Of a stretch of 39,756 nucleotides of DNA, positions 19,201-29,148 are shown piece after piece; within the stretch, counting starts at the first letter, position 1, and each line of letters starts with the position of its first letter. The stretch spans positions 1 through 39,756 of the forward strand of contig JAJYEK010000027.1 of NCBI GenBank assembly GCA_021785795.1. Direction: 5' to 3'. The position numbers and the translations under genes were made by a program. The notes under the pieces are model-generated. The model worked only from the letters and a program-made list of their open reading frames with translations. It had not been told where the DNA came from and did not search any database. The DNA comes from Pseudomonadota bacterium (lineage in GTDB: Bacteria; Pseudomonadota; Gammaproteobacteria; Acidiferrobacterales; UBA6901).

Positions 19201-19229
19201 CTCGTCGTGAGCGATCGGAATTATTTACT

Positions 19230-20304
19230 TTAGGCCACAACAGCATGCTCCGCGGTCTGTTTCGATATTCGCGGTTCGTCGACGGGCACCGGAGCGGGCG
19301 TTGCCGCCGTCTCCTGCTCTCCCGTCTCCCCGCGCGTCTTGGGCGTCGATTCGCCCGCGTTTCCCCGTTCCTCGGGGTACGCGTAAAGGTTTCGCGCGGC
19401 GTTTTCGTCGCGCTGGTGTTTCGTTCCGCAGGACGGGCACATCCATAATACGGCGGTTCTTCGCCATGTTCTTGACGTTGAGCGATTCGACGACGATCTC
19501 ATGCGCGTGGCGAACGAGTCGTGCCGTGGCCTGGTGCGCGCATTCCTTGCGGATGTTGGCGATTCACTGATGCAGCCTGACCACGCGACGCTTCGCGGCC
19601 GCCAGGCGCTTGCTGCCCTTCTTGCGCCTGGACACCATGCGCTGGTAGCGCGTGAGCCTCTGCTCATGCTTGCGCAGCGCCTTGGGCGATTCGACCTTGA
19701 TGGTTTTCTCGCCGTCGAAGGCGGTCGCAAGCGCTTTGACGCCCATGTCGATGCCAATGCGCAGGGCGGCGGGCGACGCGTACTCCGGGGCCTCGCACTC
19801 AAAGACGGCCGACAAGTACCACTTGTCCGCCTGGCGGTAGGCGCGAGCGCCCATGAGCCGCCCGGCAGGCAAGTCGCCGGCGCGGAACCGCACTTCGCCC
19901 AGCTTCCGCAGCTTGGCCTTGCCCGCGCCGAACGCCGTCTGCTGATTGACCATGTAGACGGAGAACTGCCGCTCGAACTTGCCGCGGAACTTTGGGCGCT
20001 TGGCGCGCTTCTCGAACCAGTTCACGAACGCGCGGCGCTGATCCCCGGCCAAGGCCAGGATCGCATGCGCCGGGATCTCCGCCATCCACTTCGTTTCTTC
20101 CCGGCGCTTGAGCGAAACCATGTACGCCTGGATCGCGCCTTTGTCCGGCCACTTGCCGGTTTCCGTGCGCTGCTTGAAGCACCAGTCTAGCGATTCGTTC
20201 CAGATCCGGCGCAGACCTCCCTGCCAGCGGCGAAGGCTTGCGGCCTGCTCCCGGCTCGGCTACAGGCGCAGCACGCAGCTCGGGTGATCTTCATCTTCGC
20301 TCAT
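19230..20304 (-). pseudogene. TnpB RNA-guided nuclease, broken by two stops and a frameshift/deletion
   Basis: Starts ATG at 20304 (MSEDEDHPSCVLRL), then an in-frame TAG at 20260-20262 where relatives have Tyr (LRLYPSREQ). Reading continues as PSREQAASLRRWQGG and onward through the RuvC-I motif RIGIDMGVKALATAFDG, whose catalytic Asp is intact. A second in-frame stop, TGA at 19564-19566, follows RLHQ. The frame then gives IANIRKECAHQATARLVRHA and EIVVESLNVKNMAKN (RuvC-II Glu intact). Near 19450 the frame shifts, and about 50 residues holding the first zinc-finger CxxC are missing. The next part reads MCPSCGTKHQRDENAARNL (second CxxC and RuvC-III Asp). No functional protein is expected. Confidence 0.9.
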
Positions 20305-20501
20305 GCCGCAAGCGCCTTCCAGGGAAAGGGCGACACAGCAACCGCGCCCAGCAGGTGATCGAACCGCTCCATGTTCGACATGGCGCGCACATCCCAGTGA
20401 CCCGCGATCTCGCGCAGATACCGGTCCGCCGGGAAATCCAGCAGTCGGGGGAGATTGTGCAGTGGGCGGCCGGCGGCTTGGCCGGGCTCGACAATCAAAG
20501 C
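20301..20501 (-). CDS. Unrecognised short frame overlapping the tnpB start
   Basis: A frame of about 66 residues (starting at a TTG at 20501 if real) ends HWDVRAMSNMERFDHLLGAV then AVSPFPWKALAA. Its TGA overlaps the tnpB ATG as ATGA, the arrangement of translationally coupled genes. It contains no IS607 recombinase motif that I recognise. It may be the end of a transposon-associated gene whose 5' part is lost, or chance. Confidence 0.3.
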   Translation of the reverse strand, partial: ALIVEPGQAAGRPLHNLPRLLDFPADRYLREIAGHWDVRAMSNMERFDHLLGAVAVSPFPWKALAA

Positions 20502-20528
20502 TCCCCGCCGGGCGCAAGGCAGACAGGC

Positions 20529-20560
20529 GGCAGGCCGCGGAACACGGCCCGCGGCCTGCC
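20529..20560 (-). terminator. Long perfect hairpin after the PuuD-like gene
   Basis: GGCAGGCCGCGG, 8-nt loop, CCGCGGCCTGCC: a 12-bp perfect GC-rich stem beginning 17 bp past the stop at 20578. No U-run follows, so it is either a non-canonical terminator or a 3'-end stabiliser. It also sits between core genes and the IS patch. Confidence 0.5.
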
Positions 20561-20577
20561 GGGTGACAGGAAAGCGC

Positions 20578-21069
20578 TTACTTCGGCAGCCCGAGGGTGC
20601 CCGCCATCATGAAGAAGATCATCGGAATGGACAGCATGGTGTTCGTGCGCGACGCCAGGAAGGCGATACGGCCGGCCTTAACCTTCGCCGCGTCATCGGC
20701 CTGGACCATGCCCAGTATCTTCTTCTGATTCGGCCAGATCAGAACCCAGACGTTGAACAGCATGATCGTTCCCAGCCAGGCGCCGATCCCGATGGGCATG
20801 GCGCCGCCGCGCAGCAGGAAGGCGTTGGTAAATCCGATGCCGGAACGGAACAGATAATAGGCACCGGACAGCCAGGTGACGACGGCGGCCCAGCGGAAAT
20901 ATAGCAATGCCTGCGGGGCCACGTGCTTGGTGATGCCGGCCGCGGTGTTGTCTGCACGCGCCTTGGGCAGCGCTACCGCCTGGACGAAATTGAAATAGTA
21001 GAGCAGGCCGATCCACATGATGCCGGCCAGTATGTGCAGCCAACGGTCGGTAAACAGTTCAAAGCTCAT
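20578..21069 (-). CDS. PuuD-like integral membrane protein
   Basis: 163 residues with about four hydrophobic helices: WLHILAGIMWIGLLYYFNFV, FRWAAVVTWLSGAYYLF, IGAWLGTIMLFNVWVLIWPN and LSIPMIFFMMAGTLGL. The conserved His in WLHILAGIMWIG and the NVWVLIWPNQKKILG block match proteins annotated urate hydroxylase PuuD. That name comes from a larger protein with a C-terminal cytochrome; this one is only the membrane part. In short family members without purine genes a urate role is doubtful, and a haem or respiratory role is possible. I chose the ATG at 21069, eight bases after AAAAGGAG, over an upstream GTG. Confidence 0.75.
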   Translation of the reverse strand: MSFELFTDRWLHILAGIMWIGLLYYFNFVQAVALPKARADNTAAGITKHVAPQALLYFRWAAVVTWLSGAYYLFRSGIGFTNAFLLRGGAMPIGIGAWLGTIMLFNVWVLIWPNQKKILGMVQADDAAKVKAGRIAFLASRTNTMLSIPMIFFMMAGTLGLPK

Positions 21070-21135
21070 GTCGTGCACTCCTTTTCGCGATTATTTTTTA
21101 ATTGTTCCCAGCACGTCGCTGGTGCCGCGCAGCAT

Positions 21136-21237
21136 TCAGGTCGTCAGGAGAAAGTGCTGCGCGATGTAGTAGAGAATCAGCGACAAGACCACGCCGGAAA
21201 TGATGGTACCCCACAGGGAATCTAACGGGTTCTTCAT
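21136..21237 (-). CDS. 33-residue single-TM protein upstream of the PuuD-like gene
   Basis: ATG at 21237, preceded by GAGGA seven bases upstream, encodes MKNPLDSLWGTIISGVVLSL then ILYYIAQHFLLTT and stops at TGA 21136-21138. It is one hydrophobic helix with a short polar N-terminus, the architecture of small accessory subunits such as those of respiratory oxidases. It lies 66 bp before the PuuD-like gene on the same strand and may assist that protein. It is too short for routine gene calling. I recognise no named family. Confidence 0.6.
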   Translation of the reverse strand: MKNPLDSLWGTIISGVVLSLILYYIAQHFLLTT

Positions 21238-21314
21238 GGTTATTCCTCGTTATGAACAAATAATAGTTGAGTGGAATCGTCGGCTGCTTAGGTTAAGACA
21301 GGTTCCAGATGATT

Positions 21315-21914
21315 TCAAGGCGGGTGCCGAATATCTCCAGCGGGGCATTCGCCCGGATCTGTTGCGTCGGCCTTCGCACGCAGGCCGGTCGGCAATCCGT
21401 CAATGCTCACGCGGTTCTTTTCCGCCTGATAGGCGGCCAGCCCCGGCACGCCCTTCTTTTCCGCCCAGCGCTGGTAGGTGTCACGTTCGCCTTCATAGCG
21501 GTACCGCGGAACGGCGTAGCCGCAGGACGTCTGGACCGACCCTATCTGCAGCAGCATGATCTGCCGCACCCCCGGCAGCGTGGTGAAACGCGCGGCGAGC
21601 CCCATCCAGTCCGCGTCGCCCGGCTGCAGCGCACGGCCGTGCCCGTAGAGCCGCAGGATGAGCGGATCCGCATCAAAGCTGCAGAACATGATCGTGAGCC
21701 TGCCGTCATCGCGCAGATGGGCTGCAGTTTCGTTGCCGCTGCCGGTAATGTCCTGATAGGCCACACACCGGTCATCGAGAATGCGGAAGGTGTCGGCGCC
21801 CTTCGGGGAGACATTGATGCGGCCGGACCGCGGAGCGGTGGCGACAAAGAATACGTGCTGGCGCTGGATGAATTCCCGCAAGCTGGTGTTCAGGCACTCG
21901 TAGAACTTGGCCAT
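21315..21914 (-). CDS. Pyridoxamine 5'-phosphate oxidase-family (split-barrel flavin-binding) protein
   Basis: 199 residues: FIQRQHVFFVATAPRSGRIN then VSPKGADTFRILDD near the N-terminus, YQDITGSGNETAAHLRDDGR, and LTIMFCSFDADPLILRLYGH. This is the FMN- or F420-type split-barrel core of general-stress PNPOx-like proteins rather than PdxH. The C-terminal half has a family-specific GSVQTSCGYAVPRYRYEGER followed by WAEKKGVPGLAAYQAEKN. The start at 21914 has AGGTGA upstream; the longer frame to 22058 adds an unrelated segment. Substrate and cofactor are unknown. Confidence 0.87.
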   Translation of the reverse strand: MAKFYECLNTSLREFIQRQHVFFVATAPRSGRINVSPKGADTFRILDDRCVAYQDITGSGNETAAHLRDDGRLTIMFCSFDADPLILRLYGHGRALQPGDADWMGLAARFTTLPGVRQIMLLQIGSVQTSCGYAVPRYRYEGERDTYQRWAEKKGVPGLAAYQAEKNRVSIDGLPTGLRAKADATDPGECPAGDIRHPP

Positions 21915-22084
21915 GCGATCACCTGCGAAATTGCTACCGGAGCATCTTACCGCAAGCCGCCGTGCTTCGTCACGGAGCAAGGCGGCACACGGCCATGCGT
22001 CCTTGCCGGCGGTCTGCACCGCACATCGTGCCCGGTGCAGTCTCCCGGATTTGGTCACGCCAAAAAAAATTTTGGGTTTCGCAT

Positions 22085-22126
22085 TTGGCGAATCGGAAGA
22101 CTTGGGTTATTGTTAACGGCAACAAT
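22085..22126 (+). promoter_or_regulatory. Candidate promoter with overlapping inverted repeat upstream of argD
   Basis: TTGGCG (22085-22090), 17 bp, TATTGT (22108-22113). A perfect inverted repeat ATTGTT-AACGGC-AACAAT (22109-22126) covers the -10 and start-site region, where a repressor would act. It does not resemble the ArgR box of enteric bacteria. A second repeat, CGCCAAA/TTTGGCG (22058-22090), flanks an A8 TTTT tract just upstream. Confidence 0.45.
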
Positions 22127-22148
22127 GATAGCTGTCGGCGATGATCGC

Positions 22149-22181
22149 GGCGCCCTGCTTGCAGGGCGCCTTTATGTTTTT
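22149..22181 (+). terminator. Intrinsic terminator between promoter and argD
   Basis: GGCGCCCTGC, TT, GCAGGGCGCC: a 10-bp GC-rich perfect stem followed by TTTATGTTTTT, a U-rich run. Read rightward it is a textbook rho-independent terminator, about 35 bp downstream of the candidate promoter and 17 bp before the argD start. It may be an attenuator for the argDF operon or the end of a short RNA. Confidence 0.7.
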
Positions 22182-22197
22182 GGTGATTGCAAAAGGC

Positions 22198-23400
22198 ATG
22201 GCGAAATCTCACCAGATGCCGGTATTCAGTCCGCTGCCTGTCGCCTTCGAGCGCGGCCAGGGTGCGTCGCTGTGGGATGTAAACGGCCGGAAATATCTGG
22301 ATGCACTGTCCGGGATCGCTGTCTGCGGGCTCGGCCACGCACATCCGCGCATCACCCGCGCGCTGTGTGATCAGGCGGGGAAGCTGCTGCACACCTCAAA
22401 CTGGTACGAGGTGCCGCTGCAGGCAAGGCTGGCGGAAGAACTGTGTCTGCTGGCCGGCATGGACAATGTCTTTTTCTGCAATTCGGGAGCGGAGGCGAAT
22501 GAGGCCGCGATCAAGCTTGCCCGCCTCTACGGCCATCAGCGCAAGATTCTGACGCCCGGGATCATCGTCATGGAGGGCAGCTTCCACGGGCGTACGCTGG
22601 CCACCCTGAGCGCCACCGGCAACCGCAAGATCCAGGCGGGATTCGAGCCCCTGGTACAGGGGTTCTACCGCGTCCCGTACAACGACGCTGCGTCGGTCGC
22701 CCAGGTCGGCGAGCGCACCCAGGACATAGTCGCCGTTCTGGTAGAACCGGTTACCGGGGAAGGCGGCATTGTCGTGCCGGACACCGGATACCTAGGCGAA
22801 CTGCGCCGGATCTGCGACGAGCGCGGCTGGCTGCTGATGTTCGATGAGATCCAGACCGGCATGGGCCGCACCGGCAGATGGTTCGCCTGTCAGCACGAGA
22901 ACGTCGTCCCGGACGTGATGACCCTGGCGAAGGGACTGGGTAACGGCGTACCCATCGGCGCGTGCCTTGCGCACGGTGACGCCGCCGGGGTCTTCCAGCC
23001 GGGCAACCACGGTTCGACCTTCAGCGGCAACCCGCTCGTGTGCCGCGTGGCGCTCGAAGTCCTCGACATACTCCGTAGCGAGGGGCTGGATCGGCGCGCG
23101 GCCGGGCTCGGTGACCGCATCCTTGCCGGGCTGCGGCAGGAGCTCGCAGCCGTGCCGGGGGTCAAGGATATCCGCGGTAAGGGACTGATGCTCGCGGTGG
23201 AGCTCGACCGGCCCTGCAAGGACCTCGTGCGGCTCGCGCTCGATGCCGGCCTGCTCATCAACGTCACCGCCGACCGGGTGGTGCGCCTGCTGCCCCCGCT
23301 GATCATCACGGACGCCGAAGCCGACCAGATCGTGAGCATGCTGGGCGGCCTGGTGCGGGACTTCCTGGCACCGCCCCAGGCCCTGGACGCAGGTCCGTGA
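22198..23400 (+). CDS. argD: Acetylornithine aminotransferase
   Basis: PLP-dependent class III aminotransferase, fourth enzyme of arginine synthesis (N-acetylglutamate semialdehyde to N-acetylornithine), probably also acting in lysine synthesis. 400 residues. Visible blocks: [79 protein letters not shown], and the PLP lysine in [16 protein letters not shown]. The start at 22198 ([10 protein letters not shown]) was chosen for homology and the AAAAGG site; an ATG six codons later is possible. The stop overlaps the argF GTG start by four bases, so the pair is translationally coupled. A terminator lies just upstream. Confidence 0.95.
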   Translation: MAKSHQMPVFSPLPVAFERGQGASLWDVNGRKYLDALSGIAVCGLGHAHPRITRALCDQAGKLLHTSNWYEVPLQARLAEELCLLAGMDNVFFCNSGAEANEAAIKLARLYGHQRKILTPGIIVMEGSFHGRTLATLSATGNRKIQAGFEPLVQGFYRVPYNDAASVAQVGERTQDIVAVLVEPVTGEGGIVVPDTGYLGELRRICDERGWLLMFDEIQTGMGRTGRWFACQHENVVPDVMTLAKGLGNGVPIGACLAHGDAAGVFQPGNHGSTFSGNPLVCRVALEVLDILRSEGLDRRAAGLGDRILAGLRQELAAVPGVKDIRGKGLMLAVELDRPCKDLVRLALDAGLLINVTADRVVRLLPPLIITDAEADQIVSMLGGLVRDFLAPPQALDAGP

Positions 23401-24323
23401 AGCCGAGACACTTTCTGTCCCTGCTCGACCTGACCAGCACCGAACTCGAGCAGCTGATCGGGCGGGCGATCGAACTCAAGGCGATGCGCCGGCGCGGCGA
23501 ACTGCACACGCCATTGCGCCAGCGGACCATGGCGATGATCTTCGAGAAGTCCTCGACGCGCACGCGCGTGTCGTTCGAAGCCGGCATGGGCCAGCTTGGC
23601 GGCAGCAGCCTGTTCCTGTCGCCGCGCGACACGCATCTCGGGCGCGGCGAGCCGATCGAAGATACGGCACGCGTGATGTCCCGCATGGTCGACGTGATCG
23701 TGATCCGCGCATATGAACACGACATGGTCGCACGCTTCGCCGAACACTCGTGCGTGCCCGTGATCAACGCGCTTACCGACAGGTTCCATCCCTGTCAGCT
23801 GCTCGCCGACATCCAGACCTACGTCGAGAGGCGTGGCCCCATTGGCGGACGGACTGCCGCGTGGATCGGCGACGGCAACAACGTCTGCCATTCCTGGATC
23901 AACGCTGCCATTCGCTTTGGATTTAACGTGGTCGTCGCCACACCCGCCGGTTACGAACCGAACGCAGAGGTGCTTGCAGCCGCCGGCGGCTGCGTCACGC
24001 TGACACGCGACCCGCGGCAGGCGGCGAGGTCGGCTGACATCGTCATCACCGATACCTGGGCGAGCATGGGCCAGGAGGACGAAAAAGCGCAGCGGATGAA
24101 GGATTTTTCCGGCTATATGGTCGATTCCCAGCTCATGCAGCTGGCCCACCGAGACGCCCTGTTCATGCACTGCCTGCCGGCCTACCGCGGTTATGAGGTG
24201 GATCCGGCCGTAATCGATGGCCCCCAGAGCGTCGTCTGGGACGAGGCCGAAAACCGGCTCCATGCCCAGAAAGCTCTGCTGGAATTCCTGCTGGTTCCCC
24301 CGGCTGCCGGCCAGGAGCACTGA
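23397..24323 (+). CDS. argF: Ornithine carbamoyltransferase
   Basis: Joins carbamoyl phosphate and ornithine to give citrulline. 308 residues. Carbamoyl phosphate motif STRTRVSFE near residue 52, further motifs [12 protein letters not shown] and the ornithine loop [19 protein letters not shown]. The start is GTG inside the argD stop (GTGA overlap). Its product is the substrate of argG at 1028-2245 in the same window. No frameshift or missing catalytic residue is seen. Confidence 0.96.
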   Translation: MKPRHFLSLLDLTSTELEQLIGRAIELKAMRRRGELHTPLRQRTMAMIFEKSSTRTRVSFEAGMGQLGGSSLFLSPRDTHLGRGEPIEDTARVMSRMVDVIVIRAYEHDMVARFAEHSCVPVINALTDRFHPCQLLADIQTYVERRGPIGGRTAAWIGDGNNVCHSWINAAIRFGFNVVVATPAGYEPNAEVLAAAGGCVTLTRDPRQAARSADIVITDTWASMGQEDEKAQRMKDFSGYMVDSQLMQLAHRDALFMHCLPAYRGYEVDPAVIDGPQSVVWDEAENRLHAQKALLEFLLVPPAAGQEH

Positions 24324-24343
24324 AGCGGCCTCCCCTGCGGCGC

Positions 24344-24979
24344 TCAATGCACTTTGGGAAACGAGCGGCCGACCCCTTGAATGATGAACTCGACCGCGAT
24401 GGCGAGCAGCAGCATGCCCATGATGCGGGTGAGAATGCGCGTTCCCGTTACGCCCAGCCAGCCAAACAGGGGTTGGGCCAGGCGGAACACCGGATAGAGG
24501 ATCAGCGTTGACAATGCGATGAGCGCCGTGAGCGCGATGTCGCCGCGCATCCCTTGCTGCTGCTGCGACAGCAGGATCACGGTGGTAATCGCGCCCGGAC
24601 CCGAGAGCATGGGGATGGCAAGCGGAACGATGGAGAAGTCCTCCTTCTCCATCGTTTCGGCCCCTTCGGTACGGCTCGTCTGGGTGCGCGAAAGATTGGC
24701 GTGCAGCATGGACCAGGCAACCGACGCGATGATGAGGCCGCCCGCGATCTGGAAGCTCGGCAATGAGACTCCGAGCATCTGAAAGAGGTACAGGCCGCTT
24801 AGCTGGAAGAACAGCAGTGTCACGAACACCGCCGCCAGGGTCTTGCGCAGAGCGTGTTCCCGCGCCCGCTGCGACATGCCGACGGTAAGCGTCACATACA
24901 CCGGCAGGACATTGAAGGGGGTCAGGATCGTGAGCAGGGAGACCAGCTCCTTGCCCAGGGTGACGAGGCTCAAGTCCAT
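24344..24979 (-). CDS. MarC-family integral membrane protein
   Basis: 211 residues, about six hydrophobic segments. Family blocks are LLTILTPFNVLPVYVTLT near the N-terminus and FSIVPLAIPMLSGPGAITTV in the middle, the MarC/UPF0056 signature. The acidic cytoplasmic loop SRTEGAETMEKED precedes it. The family is widespread, its transport substrate is unknown, and it is no longer thought to confer multiple antibiotic resistance. It converges on argF. The start is ATG at 24979, with a GTG two codons earlier possible. Confidence 0.9.
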   Translation of the reverse strand: MDLSLVTLGKELVSLLTILTPFNVLPVYVTLTVGMSQRAREHALRKTLAAVFVTLLFFQLSGLYLFQMLGVSLPSFQIAGGLIIASVAWSMLHANLSRTQTSRTEGAETMEKEDFSIVPLAIPMLSGPGAITTVILLSQQQQGMRGDIALTALIALSTLILYPVFRLAQPLFGWLGVTGTRILTRIMGMLLLAIAVEFIIQGVGRSFPKVH

Positions 24980-25070
24980 CCCCACTATTCTGGTCGGTGG
25001 AGCGTACCGAGGTCAATGGCGCCCGGCGACTGCGGCCGCCCGCGGTCACCACGCCGGCGGCCCGGGCATG

Positions 25071-25079
25071 TGTTATAAT
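25071..25079 (+). promoter_or_regulatory. Extended -10 promoter for the FimX-like gene
   Basis: TGTTATAAT: a perfect TATAAT with the upstream TG of an extended -10, no clear -35, about 125 bp before the TTG start at 25204. It stands out in GC-rich sequence. Confidence 0.6.
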
Positions 25080-25203
25080 TCTCCGGTAATCATTGCGATT
25101 CCGAACGGCTCATGCTCGCGACACCGCTTCGCCGGAAGCCATTCGCAGATGCACGCAACCGCCCGCCACATCGCCGGAATTTCGCTTTTAAGAGGCCGAT
25201 GCG

Positions 25204-27336
25204 TTGGACAAGAAGCTGCTGCACGTCTTGATCATCGACGATTCGCCGGACGACGCAGAGTTGGCGGTCGAGACGCTGCGGCATGCCGGCTATTTGCCCA
25301 AGAGCCAGCGGATCCAGGAAATCACCGGGCTGCAGATGGCGCTCGCCAGGGAACCCTGGGACATCGTCATCGCCGAGACGGACGTACCGCACCTGAGCGT
25401 TCCCGTCATCCTGGATACCCTGAGACAGGCGCAGCGCACCCCTCCCTGCATTCTCATGACCCGCACGATCAGCGATGCGGACATGGCGGATCTCATGGCC
25501 GGCGGGGCGCGCGACGTGGTCTTCAAGCACCAGACTTCCCGGCTGGCGCCGGTCATCGAGCGCGAACTCGCCGTCGCGCAGTCCCGCATCGAACTCGAAG
25601 AGACGCGGCAGATGCTCTCGGAGATGCAGGAGCGCTACCGGGCCCTGGTCGACGGCTCGCACGATGCGATCTGCTACAGCCAGGATGGCATGCATACCAG
25701 CGCCAACTCCGCCTATCTCAGGCTGTTCGGCTACGGCGATGTCGGGGAGCTGGAGGAGATCCCGGTCCTCAACCTGATCGAACGGGGCGACCATCCGCGC
25801 CTGAAGGAGCAGTTCCGCAAGGCCGCACGCGACCCTCAGGGGGTGCGGGTCGATGAACTCACCGCCATCCGCAAGGATGGATCGCGTTTTCCGGCAGACA
25901 TCACGATCTCGGCGATCCGCATGGACGGCGAGAACTGGCACCAGATCAGGGTGACCGACATCTCGCGGCAGAAGAACATCGAAAGCCGGCTCCAGTTTTT
26001 GCACGATCACGACCCCCTCACCGGCCTGTACAACCGGCGCTATTTTCTGCATGCTCTGGGCGAAGCGGTGGCGGCGGCGCGGGCGGGCGGGCGAACCGCC
26101 GTGCTGCTGCACGTCGATCTGGAGCAGCTGCGCGAAATCAACGACCGGTACGGATACGCCACCGGTGACCGGGTGATCGTGAAACTGGCGCAGCTGCTGC
26201 ACGAAAATCTGCGCGACGAAGACATCCTGGCGCGCTTCGGCGGCGATGAATTCGCGGTGCTGCTGGCGGATTCCGCCGGGCGGCCGGGCATGGACACGGC
26301 CGCCGACATCCGCAGGACATTCGGCGAAGTCAGCGTCAGCGAAGACGGCAACACGTTCACCTGCCGCTGCGCCGCGGGGATAGCAGCCATCGACGCCACG
26401 GTGAACGGAGCGGAGCAGGCACTGGCGCTCGCCTACCAGACCCGCAGCACGCTGCAGCAGCGGCCAGTCGAACCGGCGGTGGTCATGGACGTTGCGCCGG
26501 CAAATCGGCCGTCTGCCACGGTCCACCGGATCGACCGCGCCAGCGGCATCGCAAAGGCCGTCGAGACCGCACTGCGGACCGACGGCCTGCGGCTGCTGTA
26601 CCAGCCGATCGTGAATCTTCACGGCGACCCCTCGGAGAACTATGAGGTGCTGGTGCGGATGGGAGCAGGCAATGCCGACCTGATAACGGCTGCGGAGTTC
26701 ATGCCCGCTGCCGAGCAGGCCGGCCTCTCCGGGGACATAGACCGCATCGTGGTGCAGCGCGCAATCGGCGCTTTGCGCGACCTGCGCGCCGCGGGGCGGC
26801 AGGTGACGCTCTTCGTGAACCTGTCCCAGGCGGCCCTCACCGACGAAGAGCTGCCGATCCTGGTTCTGGAAACCCTGCGCGAGACAGGGGTCAAAGGCGG
26901 ATCGCTGGTGTTTGAAATCAACGAGGCGATCCTGGCTGACCGGCCGCGCGAAGCGTCGGCGCTCATGACAGCCCTGCGCAAGCTGGGCTGCCGTTTCGCC
27001 GCCGACGAGTTCGGCCGCAGGCGCGACGAGGCGCCACTGCAGCAGCCGGTGGATTACCTGAAGATCGACAATGCGCTGGTGCATGCCCTGCTCGAGCAGA
27101 GTGCCGGACAGGCTGTGGTCAAGAATCTGTTCGACACTGCCGGCAGAAACAACCGTCGCGTCATCGTCAAGAACGTCGAAAATGCCGCCAGCCTCGCGGT
27201 TCTCTGGAATTACGGCGTAGAATACGTGCAGGGCAATTATTTCCAGCTTCCGGACACGAACCTCAGCTACAACTTCGCCGGCGAATCGATCGATTCCGAC
27301 CAGGCCACGGCCGGCTGGATGCGTCCTGATCACTGA
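25204..27336 (+). CDS. FimX-like REC-PAS-GGDEF-EAL (EVL) cyclic-di-GMP protein
   Basis: 710 residues: REC-like domain 1-125, PAS about 140-258, GGDEF about 265-420, EAL about 445-690. The REC acceptor position reads IAETD with Glu58 in place of Asp, so it probably cannot be phosphorylated. The cyclase motif FGGDEF (345-350) is intact. The phosphodiesterase domain is degenerate: EVL at 481-483 instead of EAL, and the loop-6 DDFG motif is [12 protein letters not shown] and an unphosphorylatable REC match Pseudomonas/Xanthomonas FimX, a c-di-GMP receptor for type IV pili, whose GGDEF is also degenerate; here it is not. The start codon is TTG behind AGAGG. It is likely a cytoplasmic c-di-GMP sensor, possibly also a cyclase. 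Confidence 0.9.
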   Translation: MDKKLLHVLIIDDSPDDAELAVETLRHAGYLPKSQRIQEITGLQMALAREPWDIVIAETDVPHLSVPVILDTLRQAQRTPPCILMTRTISDADMADLMAGGARDVVFKHQTSRLAPVIERELAVAQSRIELEETRQMLSEMQERYRALVDGSHDAICYSQDGMHTSANSAYLRLFGYGDVGELEEIPVLNLIERGDHPRLKEQFRKAARDPQGVRVDELTAIRKDGSRFPADITISAIRMDGENWHQIRVTDISRQKNIESRLQFLHDHDPLTGLYNRRYFLHALGEAVAAARAGGRTAVLLHVDLEQLREINDRYGYATGDRVIVKLAQLLHENLRDEDILARFGGDEFAVLLADSAGRPGMDTAADIRRTFGEVSVSEDGNTFTCRCAAGIAAIDATVNGAEQALALAYQTRSTLQQRPVEPAVVMDVAPANRPSATVHRIDRASGIAKAVETALRTDGLRLLYQPIVNLHGDPSENYEVLVRMGAGNADLITAAEFMPAAEQAGLSGDIDRIVVQRAIGALRDLRAAGRQVTLFVNLSQAALTDEELPILVLETLRETGVKGGSLVFEINEAILADRPREASALMTALRKLGCRFAADEFGRRRDEAPLQQPVDYLKIDNALVHALLEQSAGQAVVKNLFDTAGRNNRRVIVKNVENAASLAVLWNYGVEYVQGNYFQLPDTNLSYNFAGESIDSDQATAGWMRPDH

Positions 27337-27422
27337 GCACCGGTCCGGCCTTGCCACGGACACCGGGCACAGAGTACCCTCTAGCGCCCAGACATCGGGC
27401 ATCCGTAACCATACAGGGCATC

Positions 27423-29099
<1,677 letters not shown>

Positions 29100-29116
29100 G
29101 CCGCGGCCTGGGCAGG

Positions 29117-29148
29117 GCGTGCGCCGTGCCTATCGGTCCGGCGCACGC
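29117..29148. terminator. Hairpin between convergent ettA and aquaporin genes
   Basis: GCGTGCGCC, 14-nt loop, GGCGCACGC: a 9-bp perfect stem 18 bp after the ettA stop, overlapping the last codons of the aquaporin gene on the other strand. No U-tract on either side. Possible bidirectional terminator. Confidence 0.4.

Larger units (their letters stand above)
18867..20304 (-). mobile_element. Decayed IS607/TnpB insertion-sequence patch
   Basis: Two broken transposon genes lie side by side on the minus strand. tnpB (20304 to 19230) comes first and a truncated IS607 tnpA (19200 to 18867) follows it. In an intact IS607 element tnpA precedes tnpB, so these are probably remnants of two insertions or a rearranged one. 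I could not define terminal repeats. Confidence 0.75.

Noticed and set aside
21089..21133. 14-codon frame (MLRGTSDVLGTIKK) just after the small TM gene
   Set aside because: Too short to judge, no hydrophobic or conserved feature.
22141..22200. Leader peptide with arginine codons before argD, as in classical attenuation
   Set aside because: The frame starting at 22126 (MIAVGDDRGALLAGR) runs well past the terminator and has no run of Arg codons.
22890..25052. 720-codon minus-strand frame opposite argD-argF and beyond
   Set aside because: Opposite genes with intact catalytic motifs; no domain recognisable.
25090..27402. 770-codon minus-strand frame opposite the FimX-like gene
   Set aside because: Shadow of the REC-PAS-GGDEF-EAL coding sequence.
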